Part shown: positions 34,909-44,500 of the stretch, piece after piece
How the letters are laid out: every line of letters begins with the position of its first letter
How positions within the stretch are numbered: position 1 is the first letter of the stretch
The notes under the pieces: model-generated
Seen by the model: the letters and a program-made list of their open reading frames with translations, nothing else
Databases searched by the model: none
What the model was told of the DNA's origin: nothing
Program-made: the position numbers and the translations under genes
From: Bacteroidales bacterium
Lineage (GTDB): Bacteria > Bacteroidota > Bacteroidia > Bacteroidales > F082
NCBI GenBank assembly: GCA_017466405.1
Contig: JAFTUF010000058.1
Coordinates: forward strand, 1-64,000
Reading direction: 5' to 3'
DNA length: 64,000 nt

Positions 34909-37900
34909 ATGTCCGAAGATTCAAAGAAAAACATCAGATTATCAAAAGCCGCTATCGAATTCAATATTGGAATGTCCACAATCATTGAATTTCTTGGAAA
35001 GAAAGGCTACAAGTTAGACTCATCACCTAACACAAAACTTAACGGAGAGATGTATGCCCTCCTCGTTAAAGAATATCATAGCGAAAAAGAAGTAAAGAAA
35101 AACGCCGACCAACTCGGCAACTTCAGCTATAAAGGCAAAAGCATAACTGTAGAATCGACCATCAAGAACGATGATGATTACGAGGAAGAAATCTCGATAA
35201 AGACTACAGTAAAATCTTCAGAGATGAAGAAACAAACCGTTGAGCCTAAGGAGGAAAAAACTCAGCAAGCACAAACTGCACCTCAGACAGAAGCTAAGGC
35301 TGATGTTAAGGAAATTATTCCTGAAGTGATTGTTACTGAATCTCCAAAAGAAGAAAAGATCGAAGTAAAGCAAGAAGAGATTGCAGCAAAAAAAGAAACC
35401 ATATCAACAGAAGCTAAGACAGATATCATTACAGAAGTCAAAGCTGAAGTTAAACCTGAAGAGAAAAAAGAAGCCGACAAAGAGCTTATTGAACCTGCAA
35501 AAGAAGCAGTTCCTGCGCAGGAAACTACAAATGCAAAACCTGAATCAAATAAGGACATAACAACAAATTCGGACAAAAACATTAGTGGCATACAACTGAA
35601 CGTTGTAGGTAAAATACCATTGGAAGAAAAGAAATCTAAGGACAAAAAAGACAAAAACAAACAAAATAATAGCAATAATAATTCATCTAAACCTGTAAAT
35701 AATAACAACAACAATAATAACAACAAACGTCAGGAAAAGAGCAACACTCCTAAACCTCAGCAACAAATCAGCAAGCCTGAGGTAAAGGTCGCTCCTGTCG
35801 AAAACAAAAATAATACTGAGGATCAAAAGCCTAAAGAAGCAAAACCTGTCAACTTCATCCCTACTCAAGTCAAGAAGTTGGAAGGACCTAAAATCCTCGA
35901 CAAGATTGAACTTCCTGTTGAACGTAAGCCAAAAGCAAAACAACCAGTTGCATCATCTGGCGACGACAACAAGAACTTCAATAAAGACAAAAAGAAAAAA
36001 CGTAAACGCATTGGTACAGAAAACAACGCTGCCAATACTAGCAACGATAATTCTAACAACAAGAATAACAACAAGAACAACGCTGGAAACGCCAATAAAC
36101 CTGGCGGCGGAAAACCTGGCGACGACAAACGTAACGAGAAACGTAAGAACGATAAGTTCAAGAAGCCTGTAAAACCAGTCGTTGAAGAAAAGGTAGAGCT
36201 CACCGACGAAGAAATCCAAAAACAAATCAAAGAGACTTTGGCTCGTTTGTCGCCACTCGGCAAATCGAAGACTTCAAAGCACCGTCGTGAAAAACGTCAT
36301 AACATCGCTAATGAGTTGGAGGAGGAAAGACTCCACGAAATGGAAGAAAAGAAAATCCTCAAAGTCACCGAGTTTGTTACAGCAAACGAGTTGGCTACCA
36401 TGATGAACATACCTGTCACAAAGGTTATTTCAACATGTATGAGTTTGGGCGTTTTCGTTTCTATCAACCAGCGTCTTGACGCCGAAATCCTCACTTTGGT
36501 TGCAGAAGAATTTGGATTCAAGGTTGAGTTCATCAGCATCGACGTCCAAGAAGCATTGGCAAGCAACGACGAAGAAGACAATCCAGAAGACTTGATTCCA
36601 AGAGCTCCTATCGTCACCGTTATGGGTCACGTTGACCACGGTAAGACAAAACTTTTGGATAGTATCCGTAACGCTAACGTAGCAGCAGGCGAAGCAGGTG
36701 GTATCACCCAACATATCGGTGCTTACGAAGTAACGACTTTATCGGGAAGAAAGATTTCATTCTTGGATACTCCTGGTCACGAAGCGTTTACAGCTATGCG
36801 TGCCCGTGGTGCCAGCCTCACCGACGTTGCTATCATAGTTATCGCTGCTGACGACAGCGTCATGCCTCAGACTGTTGAAGCTATCAACCACGCTCAAGCA
36901 GCTAACGTACCTATCGTTTTCGCAATAAACAAAATCGATAAACCTACTGCCAACGTACAGAAGATTTATCAAGAATTGGCTCAGATGAATATCCTCGTTG
37001 AAGAATGGGGTGGTAAATATCAGTCACAAGAAATATCTGCAAAACAAGGTCTTAACGTTGATAAGTTATTGGATAAGGTTTTGTTGGAAGCTGAGTTCTT
37101 AGACCTCAAAGCAAATCCTAAGAAAGCTGCTAAGGGAACTATCATCGAATCAGCATTGGATAAAGGTCGCGGTTATGTAGCGAAAATCATGGTTCAAGAC
37201 GGAACTCTTAAAGTCGGTGACATGGTTCTCGCAGGAACAACCTACGGTAAGGTCAAGGCTATGTTCAACGAGCAAAACAAAGCTGTCAAGTCAGCTGGTC
37301 CATCAACACCAGTCTTGATGTTAGGTTTGAACGGCGCTCCTCAAGCAGGTGACAACTTCAGCGTCTTTGACGATGAAAAAGAAGTTAAGGCTATCGTGAC
37401 ACGCCGTCAACAATTACAAAGAGAACAAGGTTTGCGTACACAGAAACACATCACCTTGGACGAAATCGGAAGACGTATCGCTATCGGCGACTTCAAAGAA
37501 CTCAACATCATCGTTAAGGCTGACGTCGATGGTTCATCAGAAGCTTTGGCTGACTCATTGTTGAAACTCTCCACACAAGAGGTACAAGTCAACGTCATTC
37601 ACAAGTCGGTCGGTGCTATCAGTGAGTCGGATATTTTGTTGGCATCAGCATCAAATGCTATCATCGTTGGTTTCAACGTACGTCCAACACTTCAGGCAAG
37701 ACGTTTGGCAGAGAAGGAAGAAATCGACATCCGCCTCTACTCTATCATCTACACAGCCATCGAAGAAATCAAGTCGGCTATCGAAGGTATGTTGGCTCCT
37801 GAAATTGAAGAAGTCGTCACATGTAATATCGAAATCAGAGAAGTGTTCAACATCAGCAAGGTCGGTCGTATCGCAGGATGTATGGTTCTCGACGGAAAGG

Positions 37901-38106
37901 TCAATCGTCAAACCAAGATACGTATCATCAGAGACGGTATAGTGGTTCACACAGGATCGCTCGGTTCATTGAAACGTTACAAAGACGATGTCAAGGAAGT
38001 CAGCGCCGGTTTCGAATGCGGTTTGAACATCGACGGTTACAACGACATCAAAGTCGGCGATATTATTGAAGGATACACTATCAAGGAAATAAGCAGGAAA
38101 CTTTGA
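34909..38106 (+). CDS. infB: Translation initiation factor IF-2, 1065 aa
   Basis: GTPase that brings initiator tRNA to the ribosome. The N-terminal 60 residues form the IF2-N helix domain ([20 protein letters not shown]). Residues about 65-450 are low-complexity, rich in Lys, Glu, Gln and Asn, including a long Asn run; this accounts for many spurious antisense frames here. A second IF2-N domain (about 485-535) precedes the G domain: GHVDHGKT at 573-580, DTPGHE, NKID. Domains II, III and IV follow to the end. The TGA stop lies inside the TTGACAATGACG word array. Confidence 0.98.
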   Translation: MSEDSKKNIRLSKAAIEFNIGMSTIIEFLGKKGYKLDSSPNTKLNGEMYALLVKEYHSEKEVKKNADQLGNFSYKGKSITVESTIKNDDDYEEEISIKTTVKSSEMKKQTVEPKEEKTQQAQTAPQTEAKADVKEIIPEVIVTESPKEEKIEVKQEEIAAKKETISTEAKTDIITEVKAEVKPEEKKEADKELIEPAKEAVPAQETTNAKPESNKDITTNSDKNISGIQLNVVGKIPLEEKKSKDKKDKNKQNNSNNNSSKPVNNNNNNNNNKRQEKSNTPKPQQQISKPEVKVAPVENKNNTEDQKPKEAKPVNFIPTQVKKLEGPKILDKIELPVERKPKAKQPVASSGDDNKNFNKDKKKKRKRIGTENNAANTSNDNSNNKNNNKNNAGNANKPGGGKPGDDKRNEKRKNDKFKKPVKPVVEEKVELTDEEIQKQIKETLARLSPLGKSKTSKHRREKRHNIANELEEERLHEMEEKKILKVTEFVTANELATMMNIPVTKVISTCMSLGVFVSINQRLDAEILTLVAEEFGFKVEFISIDVQEALASNDEEDNPEDLIPRAPIVTVMGHVDHGKTKLLDSIRNANVAAGEAGGITQHIGAYEVTTLSGRKISFLDTPGHEAFTAMRARGASLTDVAIIVIAADDSVMPQTVEAINHAQAANVPIVFAINKIDKPTANVQKIYQELAQMNILVEEWGGKYQSQEISAKQGLNVDKLLDKVLLEAEFLDLKANPKKAAKGTIIESALDKGRGYVAKIMVQDGTLKVGDMVLAGTTYGKVKAMFNEQNKAVKSAGPSTPVLMLGLNGAPQAGDNFSVFDDEKEVKAIVTRRQQLQREQGLRTQKHITLDEIGRRIAIGDFKELNIIVKADVDGSSEALADSLLKLSTQEVQVNVIHKSVGAISESDILLASASNAIIVGFNVRPTLQARRLAEKEEIDIRLYSIIYTAIEEIKSAIEGMLAPEIEEVVTCNIEIREVFNISKVGRIAGCMVLDGKVNRQTKIRIIRDGIVVHTGSLGSLKRYKDDVKEVSAGFECGLNIDGYNDIKVGDIIEGYTIKEISRKL

Positions 38107-38195
38107 CAATGACGTTGACATTGACTGTTGACAATGACGTTGACAATGACGTTGACAATACGTCAAAGTTGAAAACTGAAAATTGAGAATTGAAA
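38101..38195. repeat. GACAAT/GACGTT hexamer array, then TTGAAAACTGAAAATTGAG words
   Basis: Nine or ten hexamers of the type TTGACAATGACG run from the infB stop codon to 38160, bounded by CTTTGAC and GTCAAAG; TTGAAAACTGAAAATTGAGA words follow at 38168-38195. Confidence 0.85.
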
Positions 38196-38202
38196 GTTTA
38201 AG

Positions 38203-38236
38203 AGGCGTTGCTTTTTGAAGTGACGCCTTTATTTTT
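38203..38236 (+). terminator. Terminator of the rimP-nusA-infB transcript
   Basis: AGGCGT (38203-38208) pairs with ACGCCT (38223-38228); the tail is TTATTTTTAT. Confidence 0.65.
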
Positions 38237-38318
38237 ATCTCTTGTAGAGTCACTCGGACGCGTGACTTTTTTTTAAAAAAATTCTATCTAATTTTTATAA
38301 ATATTCGGAATTTGTTAT

Positions 38319-38327
38319 TAAATTTGC
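38319..38327 (+). promoter_or_regulatory. Possible promoter of the giant adhesin gene
   Basis: TAAATTTGC fits the -7 element; no good -33 element. The transcript would have a leader of about 215 nt. The 819-aa paralog has the same element 90 bp before its ATG (47469-47477). Confidence 0.5.
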
Positions 38328-38349
38328 GCCTCATTAAAATTATGTGAGA

Positions 38350-38393
38350 AAGCAATATTTACGAGACAATGAATTCGCTCGTTTTTGTTGCTT
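38350..38393 (+). promoter_or_regulatory. Leader hairpin upstream of the giant adhesin gene
   Basis: AAGCAA (38350-38355) pairs with TTGCTT (38388-38393) and ACGAG (38361-38365) with CTCGT (38378-38382), separated by a 5x5 internal loop. It may stabilise or regulate the mRNA; no known riboswitch is recognised. Confidence 0.4.
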
Positions 38394-38549
38394 AATTTAG
38401 TTTATAAGGAATTCATTTTGAATATTATAATATACAGAACAGAAAGAAAAATATTTTACAATCTATAGAGAAAAATTTACAGAGAATTTTGAAAAATAGT
38501 GAATGTATAATCACAATTTAAATCATTTATAAATCAATTTATTAACATT

Positions 38550-41500
38550 ATGAGAAAATTTCTAGCAAGTTTGATGCTTTTGGTGTTATTTGCACCATTC
38601 GCATTGAGAGCTGACGAAATCATCGTCGGCAACGGAACGGACTCTGCCAATATTGGTCCGTTCGGAAATGCTTACGGTTACTCTTGGGTAGAAATGGTTT
38701 ATCCAAGCAGTATGATTGGACAAGCATGTACAATCACATCCTTGTCTTACAATTGCACAACCGTAGGTCAAACTTTCACATCAAACGAGATTAACGTTTA
38801 TCTCGCTGAGTCAACAAAAACCACAATGACATCAGGCAGCTTCACTCCAGAAGCAGACCTCACATTGGTTTACACAGGAACTAATGTAACTATCGGTGAC
38901 GCCGAATGGGAAACATTGGTTTTAGACACTCCATTCGAATACAGCGGTGAAAACAGTCTCGTTGTTGTCTTCTCTAACAACGGTGGAGGTCTATCAAACC
39001 TATTCTTGAAATGGGCTTGTAGCACTAGCTCGAATAGCATTATGTTTGATTTCAGCGACAGTGATCCTATTGGTGCTCAATTCCCTAGCAGTGGTTGTCA
39101 AATGGGTGGCAATGGTTATGCTTACAATAAGCTTCCTAACATGAAGTTAAATGCAGGCGGCACAACACCAGATCCAGAAGAACCAGAACAACCTGAAGAA
39201 CCAGAAGTTGCTCAATATCGTATCAAAGCTAACACAACAGGCAAATACCTCAACGTATTCAACAATATTAAACACGATGGTGGTGCTTACGGTGGCGTTG
39301 GTGTAGCTCTCTTAGACGAAGAAAGCAGCGCTCAAATCTTCACAATGGAAGACGCTGGCAACGGTAACTTCTATCTCTCAGCTGATGGTTATTACGTAAA
39401 ATGCTGGGCATGGAACGTTGATGCTTACAGCACAACCGACAAAACAGCTTTGAGCTTGGTTGAAGCAGGCAACGATACATACTACATCAAGAATATGGCT
39501 AACAGCAAATATTTCAAAGTAGAAAACGTTTATTCTTCTGAAGTCGGTTATCAATACTTCATCTTCTGCGACTGCACAGGCTCATGCCAAGAAACATGGA
39601 CACTCGAACCTGTAACAAGCGAAGAACCAGACCCAACACCAGATCCAGAACCAGATCCAGATCCAACACCAGACCCTGAAGTAACAGTATTATTCTCAGA
39701 CGACTTCAACGATGGAGAATTAACAGGTTGGAGAACATTCCAAAGTGATAATGATACTCACAATTGGAAAATAAGCACATCTGGTATGGATGGTAGCAAA
39801 TGTATCATTTCGGAATCATACTTAGGTGGTGATTTAGATCCTGACAACTATATTGTAACAACATCACAATATTCACTTTCAGAATCATCAGAATTTACAT
39901 TCTACGTACGTCCTAGAAGCCAAACCTACATATTTGACAGAATCGGTGTAGTTGTTTCTGAAGACGACCAAAACTGGACAGTTGTATGGAACGAATTATT
40001 CGATGAAAATTCTACTACAACTTATGTACAAAGAACAATCGACCTCAGCGAATATGCAGGTAAAAACATTTACGTTGGTTTCCGTCACTACGATTGTGAA
40101 GTAGGATTCAGCGATGGTGTTCTCGTTGACAATGTTGAATTAACTGGCGGTGGTTCAACAGAACCAATTGAACCTACAGTTCCTGCTGCTCCTGCTAATT
40201 TAGCTGCTACAGCTAACGGTCAAACAACAATCTCATTGACATGGGATGCTGTTGAAAACGCTACAAGCTATAATGTTTACAGCGGAGAATATGAAGTTGT
40301 CGCTGGTTTGACAGAAACAACATACACTATTGAAAACTTAACAGCTGGCACAGAATACTGCTACAATGTTACAGCAGTTAACGAAGCTGGCGAATCAGAA
40401 GCTTCAGCAGAAGATTGCGCAACAACAGAATCAGCAGGTGGTGAAGACCCAGAAGGTAACGAACTCGTTATCGGTAATGGTACAGAATCTACATCTGTTG
40501 CTCCTTTCAGAAATTCATATCAGCACTCATGGGTTGAAATGATTTATCCAGCAAGCGAAATTGAAAGCGGTGCTATCACAATCAACTCTATCGCTTACAA
40601 CTGCGCTAACGTTGGAACAGCTTCAATGGAACTCACAAATGTTTACATCTACATGGGTGAAACTTCAAGAACATCAATTGGCGCTCCTAACGACTGGACA
40701 CCACAAGAAGACCTCACATTGGTATATACAGGCAACAACATCACTATCGGTGAAGAAGAATGGGAAACATTCGTATTAGACACACCATTCGATTACAGCG
40801 GAACACAAAACCTCGTTATTGCCGTAGGTAAAAACTCAGCTCAATATAACAACTCAATTAAATGGGCTTACCTTCCTACAGATGAAAACTCAATCATGCA
40901 CACAAGCAGCGACTATAATGATAGCTTCTCAAGCTATCCTGCAAATAGCGGCACAATGGGTTATCAAAGACCTAATGTTAAGTTAGGATATACAGCTAAT
41001 GGCAATCCAGAACCAGAAGTAGCTGAAGGTGACATTTGGGAAGACGCTATCGAAGTAGCTGAATTACCATTCACACATACACCAGACTTCGCTAACTTGA
41101 ACAACGACTATACATTACCAGGTGAAGAACAAGATGGTAAAGACGTTGTCTATAAACTCACCTTAGCTGAAGAAACAACAATCGCTGCAACAGTAAACGG
41201 CGCTAACGGTAAAGTTGCTGTTTATGCTGAAGACTTCAACGGCGAAGACGGTCCTGGCGCTGACAACTATTATGGTGCAAACGAAACTCCAGACAACCCA
41301 GACTCAACAACAGGTTTCTTCTTCGACTTCAATGACGGTTCATTAGAAGGCTGGGAAACATTGGATGCCGACGGTGACACTTACAACTGGGGAATCTCAA
41401 ACGGCGTTACACAAGTAGGTTCAGACGGCACAACATGCCTCTTCTCTTTGTCAACATCATTACAACCTAACAACTACGTTTATACATCAGAAGCTTACGC

Positions 41501-44500
41501 TATCTCTGAAGACTCAGAACTTACATTCGAAGCTAAAGCTAACAGTATGTATTATCCTGATTACTATAGCGTAGTTATTTCAGAAGACGGTGAATTCTTC
41601 TTGACAATCTGGGAAGAACAAGCTCCTACAAGCTATACAACAAATACTGTTGACCTCAGCAACTATGCAGGTAAGAATCTCTACATCGGATTCCACCACT
41701 ACAATAGTAACTACTGCTCAGGCGTTTTGATCGACAACGTTAAATTAACTGGTAGCGCAACTGATCCTGTTGATCCAACACCAGACCCAGAAGAAGGTGC
41801 AACAGCATTCTCAGACGACTTCAACGACGTTAATTTAGACGGTTGGAGAGTATTTGAAAATGATGGCGATGGTAACAACTGGGGTATCTCTGATGGTATA
41901 ACATTCGGTGGTATCAACGGAACAGGCTGCATCTATTCAGAAACATACTTATTTATTGGCGGTGCTGAATTATACCCAGACAACTACATTGTGACAACAT
42001 CACAATATGAAATAACAGAAGGTTCAACATTCACATGGAATGTTTTTGCACAAGATCCTTATTATTCAGCAGACCACTATGCATTTGTAGTTTCTTCAGA
42101 TAATGAAAATTGGACAATCGTTTGGGAAGAAACATTAGAGTCATCAGACGATTATATGAACAGATCAGTTGACATGAGTGAATATGCAGGTCAATCATTA
42201 TATCTCGGTTTCCGTCACTACGATTGCAATGGTACTGAGGCTACAGCAATGAGCATTGACGACGTTGCATTAACAAATGGCACAACAGAACCAGACCCAA
42301 CTCCAGACCCAGAAGAAGGCGAAACAGCATTCTTGTTCGATTTCAACGGAGAAGATACATTTGAAGGTCTTACATTAATCGATGCTGACGGCGACGGATA
42401 TAACTTTGAAGCTGAACCAGCAGGTTACGGCGGCACATACGTTGGATATAACAACACTCGTGCTATCATGTCTTATTCATGGAGTTACAATTATGGTACA
42501 CTCACACCAGACAATTATATTGTTACAGAACAAGCTTATCCTATCACAGCAAATTCGGTAGTTTCTTTAAATGTAAAATCAGCTACAACATACGACTATG
42601 CTGAACACTACGGCGTTGTTGTTTCAGAAGACGGACAAAACTGGACAACAGTATTTGAAGAAACATTAACTTCAAACGAATGGATTAACCCAACAGTTTC
42701 ACTCAGCGCTTACGCAGGTAAGAACCTTTACATTGGTGTACGTCACTTCGATTGTACATATATTATGTACTTAATGGTTGACAACTTCCAATTATCAACA
42801 TCAGCTAAGAGAAACAACCGCGCTAACAGCATCGAAGAAACACTTCCAGCTGGTACATATTATTTAGTAGCATCAGCAACAGAAGCATTCTCAGTCAATA
42901 TCAATACTGTTGGCGAACAAGTCGATCCTGAATTACCTTCAGTAGCTCAAGTAACAGCAACAGAAAACGGTGCTAACGTTGACGTTGAATGGAGCATGGA
43001 AAGCGCAAAATTCGCAACACACATCAACCCTGAAACAGGTAAAGCTGAGTATCTCAACAATACAATCAACACACGCGATGCAAGCGAATACACATTCCAC
43101 AGCTACAAACTTTATAGAGCTAACGGTGACAACGAACCTATCGTTCTTGCTGAAAACTTAGCAGAAACAACATACGAAGACGCAACATGGGCAGAAGCTG
43201 AATCAGGCGTTTACAAATGGGGTGTCGCAGCTATGTACACAGCTAACGCTAAGAATCGTGAAACAACAACAATTCTCAACGAAGGTTTCGAAACAGAATA
43301 CTACGTACTTCCAGAAGGTTGGACAACATATTCAGATCCTGCTACAGCAAATACAAACGGCAATTGGAATACAATGAGCGCTATTGGTATCTATTCAGCA
43401 TGTACGGGTTCATATTCAGCATACTCAGTTGGTTACGTATCACAAGGTTCTAACTACTACTTAGTATCACCAGCATTAGATTTCACATCTGCTATCAATG
43501 GTACATTAAGCTTCAATTACATCTCTCCAGGTTGGCAAGGCTCTTCAAGCACCATCGCTGTAAGCTATAGCGAATCAGCAACAGGTCCTTGGACAGAATT
43601 ATGGAAGTATGAAGGTGCTGACCAATCAACATGGGCAGAAGCTGAAACAGATCTTTCTGCATTATCAGGAAAAGTTGTTTACCTTGCTTTCATCTCAACA
43701 GACAATATGGGATTCGGCGCTGGCGTTGACAACGTACTTATCTCAGCTGAAATGACTGATGGTCCTGTTCCAGTAGCTTCAGAAATCGTTTGGTCAAATG
43801 CTATCGACAAAGACATGACTACAACAGTCGATGTTACAGTCACAGCAGCTGACGGCGCTTCAGTAGCAGGTACTCTCGTTTCATTAGTAAATGTTAACGA
43901 ACCAGCTTACGCTTACGAAGTCACATTAGACGAAACAGGTTACTACGAATGGACAGAATTCCGTAAAGGTACATACGAATACACTGTATCATTAGAAGGT
44001 TACATCTCATGCGCTACAGAAGAAATCATCGAAATCACAGATGCAACATCACTCGAATGCACATTAGAATTAAAACCTGAACTCGTTGATGGTCTCTACG
44101 TATCACCAACAGGTTGGGCAATGTGGGAATATGTAGCTCCTGAATTCACAGGCGAAACATTCTCATTCGACTTCGAAGACGCTACTATGATGGGTTGGAC
44201 AAATATCGACGCTGACGGCGACGGTAACAAATGGTTCAGCAATGTAGGTTCAGAAGGTGCTATCGTTGGTAACAACGAAAGTACATACTGCGTCGTTTCT
44301 CAATCATACGACAATGCTGTTGGTCCTTTGACACCAAACAACTACTTAGTATCACCTGAAAAATATGCTATCGTCAACGGTTCTACATTCTCATTCTACG
44401 TAGCAGCTCAAGACGCTAACTACGCAGCAGAACACTACGGCGTTGCTATCTCAACAACAGGCAATACTTCAGCTTCAGACTTCACAACTATCTGGGAAGA

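Larger units (their letters stand above)
38107..38549. other. Gap between infB and the giant adhesin gene
   Basis: 443 bp without a gene. Contents: word arrays, infB terminator, TGTAGAGTCACTCGGACG word (38243-38260), possible promoter TAAATTTGC (38319-38327), a leader hairpin (38350-38393) and about 150 AT-rich bases before the ATG. Confidence 0.6.

Noticed and set aside
35283..36263. Several antisense open frames inside infB
   Set aside because: They arise from the low-complexity Lys/Asn/Glu codons of the IF-2 linker read backwards.
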